Positions 51,586-61,008 are shown, counted from the stretch's first letter. The stretch is DNA of 64,000 nt from Holdemanella hominis (GCF_014306155.1 NZ_JACRWH010000001.1:62001-126000), one strand, 5' to 3'. Notes: generated by a model from the letters alone, not told the origin. Numbers and translations: made by a program.

Positions 51586-52602
51586 TTATCCTCTCTTTAA
51601 AAACTCACGATTTTGTTGAACCACCAAATCAAATCCTTCTTTAATATCTTTGTTACAAATCTCAATCAATTTAGTAGAATCATATCCACGCAAAGGATCT
51701 AATTTATCTGCACAAAATACCATCATCGCATATGGATCTTGACTCGTTCCTAATACATGATGATAAATCGCATTATAAATAATTGGATTTTCAATTAAAA
51801 AGATATCTTTCGTGACAGCAGCCCCGACAAAACCATGCCATACAGCTACAGGATATTCCATGTTTTCAGGACACACACTCTGCATCCATTTTAACATTTC
51901 ATCCTTTGGCATATATTTAGCTATATCATGAAACAAACCAATATAATATGCAATATGCATATCATACCCATTGTTCAACGCAAACTCTTCACAAAGTCGA
52001 GCAACCGATAAAGAATGTTTATATCTTTTTTTTGTCAATCTAGAAGCCACAAAATCATTCACATACAATCGATTTCGATAGATATAACGCAACACTTCTT
52101 CAGGCAAATAATTCAACTTATTTCCCATTCGAATCTCTGAACTAGAAACAGGAACTGCCGGCATTGTCATACACGCAATATCATACTTTGAATCAGAAAG
52201 CTTTCCATCCCTATCAAAACATACAAAATGAGCCATCTTCACAAGTTCATTCGGATTGTGCCACTTGTCAAACTGCATCAATTGATCATTTCCTATGATC
52301 CAATAAAATTCATGTTCCGGATATGTTTCAATCAATTTCTTTAGCGTATCATACGTGTAACTTTTACCTGCTCTTTCAAGTTCTAGTGTACAAACTTTAA
52401 ATTTCGGGTTTTTCTTAACCACCAAATCAATCATAGCTAAACGCTCTTGATCCAATGTCAGATCATGATCTTTTAAAGGCGTACTAGACGTTGGCATAAA
52501 CCATACTTCATCTACACCTAATCCCTGCAAAGACTGATTGGCCATTTGAATATGCCCATCATGTATAGGATCAAAAGAACCTCCTACAATGGCAATTCTC
52601 AT
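51586..52602 (-). CDS. nadD: NadD-YqeK fusion: nicotinate-nucleotide adenylyltransferase plus HD phosphohydrolase
   Basis: A 338-residue two-domain protein. N-terminal NadD (1-about 185): GGSFDPIHDGHIQMA with the HxGH nucleotide site and VPVSSSEIR near 165. C-terminal HD domain of the YqeK type (about 190-338): RYKHSLSVARLCEEFA, GLFHDIAKYMP, and VWHGFVGAAV with further metal ligands. NadD makes deamido-NAD; YqeK-type enzymes hydrolyse Ap4A. In Bacillus these are separate adjacent genes (nadD-yqeK); here they are one. No frameshift or stop interrupts the junction. Confidence 0.93.
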   Translation of the reverse strand: MRIAIVGGSFDPIHDGHIQMANQSLQGLGVDEVWFMPTSSTPLKDHDLTLDQERLAMIDLVVKKNPKFKVCTLELERAGKSYTYDTLKKLIETYPEHEFYWIIGNDQLMQFDKWHNPNELVKMAHFVCFDRDGKLSDSKYDIACMTMPAVPVSSSEIRMGNKLNYLPEEVLRYIYRNRLYVNDFVASRLTKKRYKHSLSVARLCEEFALNNGYDMHIAYYIGLFHDIAKYMPKDEMLKWMQSVCPENMEYPVAVWHGFVGAAVTKDIFLIENPIIYNAIYHHVLGTSQDPYAMMVFCADKLDPLRGYDSTKLIEICNKDIKEGFDLVVQQNREFLKRG

Positions 52603-52889
52603 TTTTTAAGCCCCAATTTATTTTCTTTACTTCTTCTATACAACAAGAAAGTATGTCCTACAATATGAACCACTTCACTACCTGTTGCACTTGCACACTC
52701 AATAGCTGCCTCACGAACATCGACTGGACATGTCTTTAATAAATTACATTTTACTAATTCATGTGCCTCCAATGAATCGGATAAAGTATCCATTAAATTA
52801 TCACTTAAACCATCTTTTCCAATTTGGAATAACGATCTATACTCCATTCCTAATTTTCTTAAATATTTTTTATTTTGACTCGTTAACAT
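52599..52889 (-). CDS. yhbY: YhbY family RNA-binding protein
   Basis: A 96-residue CRM-domain protein that associates with pre-50S particles. It begins LTSQNKKYLRKLG and has FQIGKDGLSDNLMDTLSDSLEAHELVKC with the conserved G-x-x-G loop position and VHIVGHTFLLYRRS at the end. It overlaps yqeH by one base and nadD by four. Confidence 0.93.
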   Translation of the reverse strand: MLTSQNKKYLRKLGMEYRSLFQIGKDGLSDNLMDTLSDSLEAHELVKCNLLKTCPVDVREAAIECASATGSEVVHIVGHTFLLYRRSKENKLGLKK

Positions 52890-53968
52890 TAAATCATCGC
52901 CTTTCTAAACGTTACCTGAATACCTTTATGTACTTTTACATATACATCTTTTACTTGTCCACTAATACAGAACCATCCAATACCATGAATACAAACATCC
53001 ATCTTTTCTCCCTCAAGTTTAGGAGCATGGAACGTATGCATCGTTAATAAGGATGTATCTACGCATGGCACTAACATACCATTTAAATGTTTTTGCCACA
53101 ACGCATCCGCATTACTTAATTTTCCTCTATGAATCGATAAAGAACGAGAGAAATATCCAACTACTGTTGCCTTACCACTCACTACCACATCAAGTCTTGC
53201 TAGTCCTGCAGCCGCAAAGGACTGATCCTCAAAAATTTGCGAAACAAATGGTCGAATTGGTTTTGTTGGAATGACCGTCTTTAAATCTTTAGGCTGTAAA
53301 TGCGTTAATAAAGAATGCGTATTCTCAATACCGGGCGTATCATAAATTGTATAATCCTCAAAAGGAATTGGAACTAAATCTAATGTAGTCCCTGGATTTT
53401 GAGAAGTCGTTAAATCTTTCGATGCCAATAAATGATTCAATACAGTGGATTTTCCTGCATTGGCAACACCCATAAAAATCACATTTCGATTCTTACGATA
53501 TTTCAAAATCGCATTCACAATACGTGATGAATATTCTCTAGATTTATTATTTTCCTTTAATAGATAGCCACAAATCACAATATCCTTTACAACAATATTT
53601 TCTTCGTGAAGACGATGCTTTACAAAGTTAATGATTTTTTCATCTGTTAAAGTTGTAGGCAAGACATCACGCTTCGTTAATACCATCACAATATCTTTAC
53701 CTGGAAGTTTTTGATTCAAACGCGAAATTAAGTTAGCCTCAAACGCAAATAAATCCACAACCCAGAAAACCACACCATCAATCTTATTGATTTTTTCTAA
53801 TGTTGCGTTGGATTCAATTCCCTGCTGCATATTGATTGTCACATCGCCATAATGACGAATGCGATAACATCTTTGACAATAAGAAGCATCTAAAGTAGGA
53901 ACATAGCCTAATGCATTTTCATCTTCGTTTTGTAGTAAAACACCACAACCCTTACAATATTTAGTCAT
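52889..53968 (-). CDS. yqeH: Ribosome biogenesis GTPase YqeH
   Basis: A 359-residue circularly permuted GTPase for 30S assembly. An N-terminal zinc finger (YCKGCGVLLQ ... YCQRCYR) is followed by permuted motifs G4 VLTKRDVLP, G1 GVANAGKSTVLN and G3 YDTPGIENT; a C-terminal domain from about 220 binds rRNA. The ATG at 53968 follows GAGGTGA and overlaps the yqeG stop by 8 bases. Confidence 0.95.
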   Translation of the reverse strand: MTKYCKGCGVLLQNEDENALGYVPTLDASYCQRCYRIRHYGDVTINMQQGIESNATLEKINKIDGVVFWVVDLFAFEANLISRLNQKLPGKDIVMVLTKRDVLPTTLTDEKIINFVKHRLHEENIVVKDIVICGYLLKENNKSREYSSRIVNAILKYRKNRNVIFMGVANAGKSTVLNHLLASKDLTTSQNPGTTLDLVPIPFEDYTIYDTPGIENTHSLLTHLQPKDLKTVIPTKPIRPFVSQIFEDQSFAAAGLARLDVVVSGKATVVGYFSRSLSIHRGKLSNADALWQKHLNGMLVPCVDTSLLTMHTFHAPKLEGEKMDVCIHGIGWFCISGQVKDVYVKVHKGIQVTFRKAMI

Positions 53969-54485
53969 CAAAGTCACCTCGCTTCAATAATTTTTTCTTT
54001 TCTAAATAACCATATATTAATTCTTCAAAGAAACGAAATACTTTTGTGATATTTCGATCCTTTATCGCAATAGGAGCCGTTAAAATTGTATAAAGCCCCC
54101 AAATATTTCCACCCAATATATCCGTATACATTTGATCACCTAATATCGCAATCTGATTTGCCTTTAGGCCATGGTCTCTCATTGCCTTTTTAAAACAAAA
54201 TGGAAATGGTTTACACGAAAATGGATATATATTTGAAACTGGAAGATGCTTACCAAAATTCTTACCTCTAGAACTTGGTGAATTTGAACATAGTGCAACC
54301 TCAATTCCATTCATTTTTAATTTATTTATAAAATCAATCACATCCTGATTTGGACATTCTTCATCATACGCCACAAGCGTATTGTCAATATCACACAAAA
54401 GTAATTGAATTCCCATTTCATGAAGTTTTTGAATGTTCAAAGTTTTAAAACTTTGAACATAATAATTCGGAGCAAATATATTCAT
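53961..54485 (-). CDS. yqeG: YqeG family HAD-IIIA phosphatase
   Basis: A 174-residue phosphatase. Motif I LLCDIDNTLVAYD (Asp nucleophile), Ser in ALCSNSPS, Lys segment CKPFPFCFKKAM and motif IV AILGDQMYTDILGG are intact. Substrate uncertain; homologues act on phosphatidylglycerophosphate-like or sugar phosphates. It heads the yqeG-yqeH-yhbY-nadD-rsfS-yqeM group. It begins at the base after the upstream stop. Confidence 0.92.
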   Translation of the reverse strand: MNIFAPNYYVQSFKTLNIQKLHEMGIQLLLCDIDNTLVAYDEECPNQDVIDFINKLKMNGIEVALCSNSPSSRGKNFGKHLPVSNIYPFSCKPFPFCFKKAMRDHGLKANQIAILGDQMYTDILGGNIWGLYTILTAPIAIKDRNITKVFRFFEELIYGYLEKKKLLKRGDFDD

Positions 54486-56057
54486 TTAAAACTCCCCTTT
54501 GGCAAAGTATTCAATCAAATGCTCGGCACTACGAATACCATCAATAGCACTTGTCATAATGCCACCTGCATAGCCACTACCTTCACCGCTTGGATAGATA
54601 CCTTGAATATTCGAAACATAAGATTCTTTATCACGAACTAAACGCACGCTGCTGCTACTTCTTGATTCTACACCACTTAATATGGCTCCACCAGAAACAA
54701 AGCCAGGCACTTTCTTTTCAAAATGCTCTAACGCCTCATGCAAGGCTAGATTGACTTCTTTAGAGAATAAATCGTTCAAATCACAAAACGTTGTACCAAT
54801 CGAATAGGTTGGTAATACGGATTCAAATTGATTTGATATTTTATTTTCTAAATAATCCTTCGCAAGTTGTACGCATGCCTTATAATCGTGTCCCATTTTA
54901 AAAGCTTTCTTTTCCAAGTCTTCCTGATATTTTAACCCGGCAAACAATTCATTACCATAATCTGAATCATTGATTTGCACAAGCAATGCACTATTGGCAT
55001 TTTCTCCACTACGACTCGCATAAGACATTCCGTTCACAACCAATTTATCTTTTTGACATGAACTTGGAATAACGTAGCCACCTGGACACATACAGAATGT
55101 ATATACACCTTTTGAATTGGATGCCGTATACGTCAATTGATAACGAGCTGGAATCAATCTTTCATCTTGACTATATTCATGAAGCATAGCCTCATTGATA
55201 TAATTTTGTTTATGTTCAATACGAACACCAACCGCAAACGGTTTATTTTCGACATGAATACCATGTTGATGAAGCATTAAAATGGTATCGCTTGCACTAT
55301 GTCCAGTCGCAAGAATTAAAGCATTACAACCTATCCATTGTTGATTGAAATAGATTTGTTTCAAAGTACCATTTTCCACTTTAATATCTTCTAACTTTGT
55401 ATCAAAATAGAAAGTTCCTCCCAAACGTTCAATTTCTTCACGACAATTTCGAATAATCGCCAAGAAGGCATCTGTACCAATATGAGGATGCTGATCAATT
55501 AAAATATCAGACTTTGCCCCAAAAGAAACAAGTTCCTCTAATACTTTACGACATAATGAATCTTTCGATCTTGTCGTTAACTTTCCATCACTAAAAGCAC
55601 CCGCGCCACCTTCTCCAAATTGAACATTGCATTCTTCATCCAATTGTCCATTTTCCCAAAAAGTTTCTACTTTTTGTTTACGAACATCTACTTTTGATCC
55701 TCTTTCTAAAACAATCGGTTTATAGCCAGATTGTGCAAGAATCAGAGCTGCAAACATACCTGCAGGACCAAACCCAACAACAACGGGTCTAGCCAATAAT
55801 GCATGTTTTCCACTCATTACTGGATGATACGTTTCATCTGGTGTTAGAGAAACATCTTTTAGCTTTAAAAGCTTCTTTTCATTTTTAACTTTACAATCTA
55901 CGACATACGAAAATAAGACCTTCTGGTGACGTGCGTCCACACTTTTTCTATGTACGTGCCACTGCAAAAGGTCTTCTTTACGGATTCGCAGTTTTTTTAA
56001 GATTTGTGCCTCAATTTCATTTTCATTGGCACATTTCACCTGAAATAATCGAATCAT
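54486..56057 (-). CDS. NAD(P)/FAD-dependent oxidoreductase (COG2509 type)
   Basis: A 523-residue flavoprotein. An N-terminal small domain (about 1-80) with VHRKSVDARHQ is followed by the FAD-binding GFGPAGMFAALILA at about 96, the segment NVQFGEGGAGAFSDGKL, and the C-terminal YPSGEGSGYAGGIMTSA. Members are called uncharacterised FAD-dependent dehydrogenases; no substrate is known. It lies four bases after the acyltransferase within the long operon. Confidence 0.87.
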   Translation of the reverse strand: MIRLFQVKCANENEIEAQILKKLRIRKEDLLQWHVHRKSVDARHQKVLFSYVVDCKVKNEKKLLKLKDVSLTPDETYHPVMSGKHALLARPVVVGFGPAGMFAALILAQSGYKPIVLERGSKVDVRKQKVETFWENGQLDEECNVQFGEGGAGAFSDGKLTTRSKDSLCRKVLEELVSFGAKSDILIDQHPHIGTDAFLAIIRNCREEIERLGGTFYFDTKLEDIKVENGTLKQIYFNQQWIGCNALILATGHSASDTILMLHQHGIHVENKPFAVGVRIEHKQNYINEAMLHEYSQDERLIPARYQLTYTASNSKGVYTFCMCPGGYVIPSSCQKDKLVVNGMSYASRSGENANSALLVQINDSDYGNELFAGLKYQEDLEKKAFKMGHDYKACVQLAKDYLENKISNQFESVLPTYSIGTTFCDLNDLFSKEVNLALHEALEHFEKKVPGFVSGGAILSGVESRSSSSVRLVRDKESYVSNIQGIYPSGEGSGYAGGIMTSAIDGIRSAEHLIEYFAKGEF

Positions 56058-56061
56058 AAGC

Positions 56062-57075
56062 TTACAGTAATTTTTTTAAGATCGGATATTGATCCTGATA
56101 ACGCGTCACAAAACCTGCCAAACATTGTGCACATGCCAAAGTTAAGAAATAAACAACTAAATGTGCATGTGGCATCAATGCCAAGAAGATTTTGGCAAAC
56201 AAAATATGTGAAGTATAAATCATCAATGAATCATGACGTAAAATCGTAAACATTTTACGATATGGAATATTGACCTTTAATAAATAATTCACTAAGAAAT
56301 AAATAGCTGGAACCAAACAAATATACATACTTGTTAAATCTCTTAAAATACCGAAATGGCGATATAAAGATACTTCCGCAAAGAATAATACAAAACTAAT
56401 CAAGAAACCAATCAAGCTAACCTTTTTAGGCAAGCGACGCGTTCTTGAAAGTAATAACCCAATCGCAATGAACATAGGACCAAAGAAAATTCCATTTCTT
56501 GCGGTTGACAATGTTTTTGTAAAGAAACCAAAGAAGAAGGATATACCTGGAATACTTTCCCAAATTGGTGTATATACATTAATCAAGTAACCTACAAAAT
56601 ATAATATAAACGTAATCAACAATGTGAAATTCAAGCCTTTTTTCTTATACAAACAATAGACAATTACGTCCGCTAACATTAAGGCTGGTAAAAACCACAA
56701 GTGATAATAACTTCCATTCAAGAAAAAATCTCTTACATATGTAAATAAATACTTAATATGAAAACCCGTGTGCGTATAATCAAAAATCGTATATAGCAAA
56801 TAAATAATTGTCCAAATCAAATAAATTCGAAATAAACGAATCAATGCCTTCTTTAAACGAGTCTCATTTAAATCTTCATTTTCTGAATCATAGTTTCTAA
56901 AAAAGAAGAATCCACTTGTCGTAAAAAAGAATGGAACCGCCAAACGACATACAGTATGAATAAAGTACGTATTAAATGTTTCAGAAATTTCTAAAAAAGG
57001 AAATGTATGAATACATACAACTAATAAAGCCGAAACATAACGTGCAATATCTATCGATGCATACTGTCTTTTCAT
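56062..57075 (-). CDS. Membrane acyltransferase-3 family protein, coupled to alr
   Basis: A 337-residue protein with about ten membrane helices. It starts YASIDIARYVSALLVVCIHT, with the catalytic His position, and has FFFTTSGFFFF, the AT-3 family signature. Its ATG overlaps the alr stop (4 bases). AT-3 proteins move acyl groups to extracytoplasmic acceptors. The same domain forms the N-terminal membrane half of VanT serine racemases, whose other half is an Alr-like racemase, so this pair looks like a split VanT. Equally it could be an independent wall O-acyltransferase. Confidence 0.85.
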   Translation of the reverse strand: MKRQYASIDIARYVSALLVVCIHTFPFLEISETFNTYFIHTVCRLAVPFFFTTSGFFFFRNYDSENEDLNETRLKKALIRLFRIYLIWTIIYLLYTIFDYTHTGFHIKYLFTYVRDFFLNGSYYHLWFLPALMLADVIVYCLYKKKGLNFTLLITFILYFVGYLINVYTPIWESIPGISFFFGFFTKTLSTARNGIFFGPMFIAIGLLLSRTRRLPKKVSLIGFLISFVLFFAEVSLYRHFGILRDLTSMYICLVPAIYFLVNYLLKVNIPYRKMFTILRHDSLMIYTSHILFAKIFLALMPHAHLVVYFLTLACAQCLAGFVTRYQDQYPILKKLL

Positions 57076-58223
57076 GAGCGCACCTTTAATCTAGGTACAC
57101 GCGAAGAAATCGAAGTTAGTGTCTCATTGTTGATAGTCTTAGCCGTACGACTAATTTGATCTACAGTAACGACTTCATTTCCTTGATGACCTACGATACA
57201 CACTACATCGCCCTCTTTTACATCATCTACATCTGTAACATCAATCATACATTGATCCATACATAAGTTTCCAATCAATTTACATCTTTGGCCATGTACT
57301 AACACTTCAAATCCCTGATTCGATAAAAGACGTGGTAAACCATCCGCATATCCAATACTCATTGTTGCAACTTTTGTTGGTTTTTCAGCCACAAAATGAC
57401 GACCATAACTTACACTTTGTCCAGGATATATCCATTTCACCAAACTAACATTGGCATACATAGACATAATTGGAATAAAGTCTGGATTTGTTTGGATTGG
57501 AATTTGATCATCACTCGTCACACCCATATAAAGTAGACCTGGTCTACAATATTCATATTCCAGCTCTGGATAGTTTAAAATTCCATAACTATTTTGAAGA
57601 TGACGAATACCTGGATCAATACCTTGAGATTTCAACAAATCAACAACTTCATCAAACAATTGAATTTGTTTGGTCGTAAATGATCTACAATTCTCATCCA
57701 AACAATCACTCACAGGGAAATGCGAGAAGATGCCTTCTACACATAGATTTTCCATATGATACTCTTCATAAATATCTTCTATATGTTTATCTTGTTCTTG
57801 ATAAACAATTCCCGTTCTGCACATACCTGTATCTACTTTACAATGACAACGAATCTTTACATTGTTTTCCTTGGCATACGCATTTAATTCTCTTGCATAT
57901 TCAATAGAAATCAAAGATTGAACAATATTTTGTTCATGAAGATAGTGAAAATGCATACTAGGTGTATACCCTAATATTAGGATATTATCTTGAATCCCTG
58001 CATTTCTTAAGTTCAAAGCCTCATCCACACTCGAAACGCCAAAATAATCCACTCCACATTTTTGTAAAGCCTTAGCACATGCGACATCACCCAAACCATA
58101 CGCATTGGCTTTGACGATACCCATAATTTTTGTTTTCTTTACGAGCTTTCTTACTTCTTCTACATTATGCGCAATCGCATCATAGTCGATTTCTGTCCAA
58201 GCCCGACTATAAGATTCTAACAT
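57072..58223 (-). CDS. alr: Alanine racemase (or serine racemase-like)
   Basis: A 383-residue PLP enzyme supplying D-Ala (or D-Ser) for wall synthesis. PLP-Lys in VKANAYGLG (about 39), second catalytic Tyr region VSYGRHF, IGYADGLPR, NLCMDQCMIDVTD and the C-terminal SSRVPRLKV. The sequence between 170 and 240 (HLQNSYGILNYPELEYEYCRPG) resembles the racemase half of VanT at least as much as Bacillus Alr. It overlaps ddl by 7 bases and the membrane acyltransferase by 4. Confidence 0.9.
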   Translation of the reverse strand: MLESYSRAWTEIDYDAIAHNVEEVRKLVKKTKIMGIVKANAYGLGDVACAKALQKCGVDYFGVSSVDEALNLRNAGIQDNILILGYTPSMHFHYLHEQNIVQSLISIEYARELNAYAKENNVKIRCHCKVDTGMCRTGIVYQEQDKHIEDIYEEYHMENLCVEGIFSHFPVSDCLDENCRSFTTKQIQLFDEVVDLLKSQGIDPGIRHLQNSYGILNYPELEYEYCRPGLLYMGVTSDDQIPIQTNPDFIPIMSMYANVSLVKWIYPGQSVSYGRHFVAEKPTKVATMSIGYADGLPRLLSNQGFEVLVHGQRCKLIGNLCMDQCMIDVTDVDDVKEGDVVCIVGHQGNEVVTVDQISRTAKTINNETLTSISSRVPRLKVRS

Positions 58224-59272
58224 GCTCCAATAGTCCTTTGCATAGCTAATTCAATTAGCTTATCAATTAAATCCGCAAATTCAATTCCAGCTTCTTTCAT
58301 CATAGAAGGATAACGAGAAGTAGCCGTTAATCCTGGAATTGTATTCAATTCATTTAAAATCACTTCTTTATCTTCTGTCACAAACATATCTACTCGTGCC
58401 ATACCACAGCAGTTCATCGCAATATATGTTCTACGAGCTAATTCTTGTGCTTCTTTAAATGTTTTTTCATCAATACGAGCCGGACAATAAATAGCTGCTC
58501 CCTTCATTTCATACTTACCTTCAAAATCAAAGAATCCACCATTAATTTCAATTTCATCCACTGATCCTGTAAAGATTTCTTCATTTCCCATAACAGCACA
58601 ACCAATCTCAAAGCCTTTAATTACTTTTTCAACTAAGATCTTACCGCGACCATCATAGAAGAAAGCATCTTTACATGCACTTTCAAATTCTTCTTTATCA
58701 TTTACAAAATGAACCCCATAGCTACTTCCTGCATTGCATGGCTTAACAATCCATGGTAATGGAATCTCTTCTTGAATCTGTTCAAATGTAGGATTTTCTC
58801 GATTTGCGTATAAACAAATATAATCTGCACACGGAATATTTGCTTCCTTACAAAGAATATGCATGATTTCTTTGTCCATTGACATCGCACTTGACATTAC
58901 ATCACAGCCTACATAATGAATATTCATCAATTCAAGCAATCCTTGAATCAATCCATCTTCTCCATTTTTTCCATGTAGTACTGGGAATACACAATCCAAT
59001 TCAATCACTTTGTTTGAACCATCCAAAGGCATGATTCCACCATTTACCCATGCACAAGATACACAAGTTTCTTCACTTTGCCATGTATCATGTTCAATCG
59101 AATCCACATCTCCATTATATAAATAGAAATGTCCATTTTTATTAATTCCAATTAAAGTCATATCATAGTTATCAGCATGAATCTGACGTAAAAAAGAAGC
59201 GACAGAATGCAATGAAACAGAGTATTCACTACTTTGTCCTCCAAATATGACACCTAAACGTAATTTACTCAT
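58217..59272 (-). CDS. ddl: D-alanine--D-X ligase (Ddl, VanG-like)
   Basis: An ATP-grasp ligase of 351 residues that joins two D-amino acids for the wall precursor. Typical: IFGGQSSEYSVSL, VFPVLHGKNGEDG, KPCNAGSSYGV and NELNTIPGLTATSRYPSMM. The segment that contacts the second substrate, GGFFDFEGKYEMKG, resembles VanG/VanC D-Ala-D-Ser ligases as much as common Ddl. So D-Ala-D-Ala ligase is likely but D-Ala-D-Ser activity cannot be excluded. It lies between murF and alr in a coupled operon. Confidence 0.9.
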   Translation of the reverse strand: MSKLRLGVIFGGQSSEYSVSLHSVASFLRQIHADNYDMTLIGINKNGHFYLYNGDVDSIEHDTWQSEETCVSCAWVNGGIMPLDGSNKVIELDCVFPVLHGKNGEDGLIQGLLELMNIHYVGCDVMSSAMSMDKEIMHILCKEANIPCADYICLYANRENPTFEQIQEEIPLPWIVKPCNAGSSYGVHFVNDKEEFESACKDAFFYDGRGKILVEKVIKGFEIGCAVMGNEEIFTGSVDEIEINGGFFDFEGKYEMKGAAIYCPARIDEKTFKEAQELARRTYIAMNCCGMARVDMFVTEDKEVILNELNTIPGLTATSRYPSMMKEAGIEFADLIDKLIELAMQRTIGAC

Positions 59273-60624
59273 TGTTTTTTCCCCCTAAATGCATCTACTA
59301 ACGTATCCATTTTCATAGCTCTTGAACCCTTGATCAAAACAATACAATCTTGATCTAACAAAGGTTTAACAGCTTCATATATCTCATCTTTTGTTTCATA
59401 CCACTTTCCATTAAAACCATCACTTGTTTCTTTAGAAAGAGGACCCGTACAATATAGTTCGTCTACACCTTTTTGTTTAGCGTATTCGCCCACATCAAAG
59501 TGCAATTGTTTTTCTTCACTTCCAAGATCTAACATATCCGATAAAATGGCGATATGTTTTTGCGCAGGCAATTCCATCAATGTATCAATAGCTGCCTTTG
59601 CGCTTTCTGGATTTGATTTATACGTATCATCTAAAATATACGCATTTGAAACTGGAATTAGCTGTGTACGCATCTTTGTCATTTCTAAATCAGCCAATCC
59701 TTTTAAAATAGATTCCTCTTTTAATTGACAAGCCTTTGCGATAAAAATACACGGTAATGCGTTCATAGCCTGAAAATCACCAAATGCACGTAAATGAACA
59801 GGTGCATCTAGAATATTGCAGTTAAAAACAATTCCTTCTTTATCATATTTAATATCACTTGTGATAGAAACATCTCCACCTTGACCAAAAGATACGATTT
59901 TCTTATTTTCTGTATTCAAAGTAGGAAGAACCTGTTTTATTTCTTCACTTTCATGATTATAAAGGAATAAGCCATTTTCTTTTAATCCCTCTAAAATTTC
60001 ACATTTTGCCTGAGCAATCTGAAGTCTACCGCCCAAATTTTCCATGTGAGCTGAACCTACAGAAGTAATCACAGAAATATCAGGCTGTGCAATGGAAGTC
60101 AACTGCGTAATTTCGCCTTTGTTTTCCATACCCATTTCTAAAATCGCAACTTCAATATCTTCATCAAAGTCAAAAATAGTTAATGGAAGACCAATTTCAC
60201 TGTTACGATTTCCCTGTGTTTTTTGTGTTTTTTTCTCTTGTGAAAAAATACTATACAACATATCTTTACAACTAGTTTTTCCGTTAGAACCCGTTACACC
60301 AATTACTAATGGACGTAACTCATCTAAATACGCTTTCGCAAGATCTTGCATAGCTTTAAGCGTGTCATCAACTAAAATAACTGGAAAATTCGGATATGGA
60401 AGATGATCCTTTTGCCACAAACTAATCAAAGCGCCATCTTCAATTGTTTGTTTGGAAAATACATGTCCATCTACTCTTTGACCAATAATTGGTACATATA
60501 AAACATCTTTTGTCACCTGTCGTGAATCAATCACAACACCATGTATTTTTCTTGTATCATCAATATCACCATGCACATTTGCATGCATTATATTTGTTAT
60601 TTCCTGAATGGTTTTTACAATCAT
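59269..60624 (-). CDS. murF: UDP-N-acetylmuramoyl-tripeptide--D-alanyl-D-alanine ligase
   Basis: A 451-residue Mur ligase that adds the D-Ala-D-Ala dipeptide to the wall precursor. N-terminal domain GVVIDSRQV, ATP loop GVTGSNGKTSCKDML (about 112), the central NRNSEIGLPLTI and AILEMGMENKGEI, and the C-terminal DDTYKSNPESAKAA. It is first in the 15-gene operon and 4 bases overlap with ddl. Its substrate comes directly from the next gene product. Confidence 0.96.
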   Translation of the reverse strand: MIVKTIQEITNIMHANVHGDIDDTRKIHGVVIDSRQVTKDVLYVPIIGQRVDGHVFSKQTIEDGALISLWQKDHLPYPNFPVILVDDTLKAMQDLAKAYLDELRPLVIGVTGSNGKTSCKDMLYSIFSQEKKTQKTQGNRNSEIGLPLTIFDFDEDIEVAILEMGMENKGEITQLTSIAQPDISVITSVGSAHMENLGGRLQIAQAKCEILEGLKENGLFLYNHESEEIKQVLPTLNTENKKIVSFGQGGDVSITSDIKYDKEGIVFNCNILDAPVHLRAFGDFQAMNALPCIFIAKACQLKEESILKGLADLEMTKMRTQLIPVSNAYILDDTYKSNPESAKAAIDTLMELPAQKHIAILSDMLDLGSEEKQLHFDVGEYAKQKGVDELYCTGPLSKETSDGFNGKWYETKDEIYEAVKPLLDQDCIVLIKGSRAMKMDTLVDAFRGKKQ

Positions 60625-60647
60625 CTCAAAACCTCCGCTTAGTTTAC

Positions 60648-60656
60648 ATTATAGCA
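60648..60656 (-). promoter_or_regulatory. Extended -10 promoter of the murF operon
   Basis: TGC-TATAAT on the minus strand (TATAAT at 60648-60653), about 24 bp before the murF ATG. Confidence 0.6.
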
Positions 60657-60825
60657 TAAAACTAGTTCTCAATATTTATAATTCATGAAAAATCCAAATT
60701 TTCCCATTTTTGACACTCGCAATCACTATCAATTTTGTAAAATGAGTCAAAAAAAACAAAAAAGTGGTGTGAAAATACTACTTTTTTGTTAAATCACATA
60801 TTTTCCCACACTTTTCACATTTTAT

Positions 60826-60855
60826 TTGACACAACTTATGGTATACTTCTATACA
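60826..60855 (+). promoter_or_regulatory. Promoter of the small RNA upstream of the HIT gene
   Basis: TTGACA (60826-60831), 18 bases, TATACA (60850-60855). A second -10-like TATACT lies at 60842-60847, so the start is uncertain by about eight bases. Confidence 0.6.
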
Positions 60856-60856
60856 A

Positions 60857-60960
60857 GCAAGGAGTTTGAAGACCTTGCCGGTATGAAATCAGTAAATGAT
60901 ATTCATACTATTTTCTATCCCCTTATTGAAAAGCCAGACACCCCCTTAGTCTGGCTTTTC
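60857..60960 (+). ncRNA. Candidate structured small RNA or attenuator, about 105 nt
   Basis: Three successive hairpins: GCAAGG / CCTTGC (60857-60878), GTATGAAATCA with a mirrored arm ending TTCATAC (60881-60908), and a 12-bp stem GAAAAGCCAGAC / GTCTGGCTTTTC (60928-60960) with a T-rich tail. No open frame. It ends 48 bp before the HIT gene, so it could be a separate sRNA or its leader. I cannot match it to a known RNA family. Confidence 0.5.
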
Positions 60961-61008
60961 ATTTTATCTAAAACGATGTATTATTTTTAATAAGGAGGAC
61001 GTATACTT

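Noticed and set aside
57072..57120. Ser in SSRVPR of Alr as proof of serine racemase activity
   Set aside because: Some ordinary alanine racemases also have Ser there, so it is not diagnostic alone.
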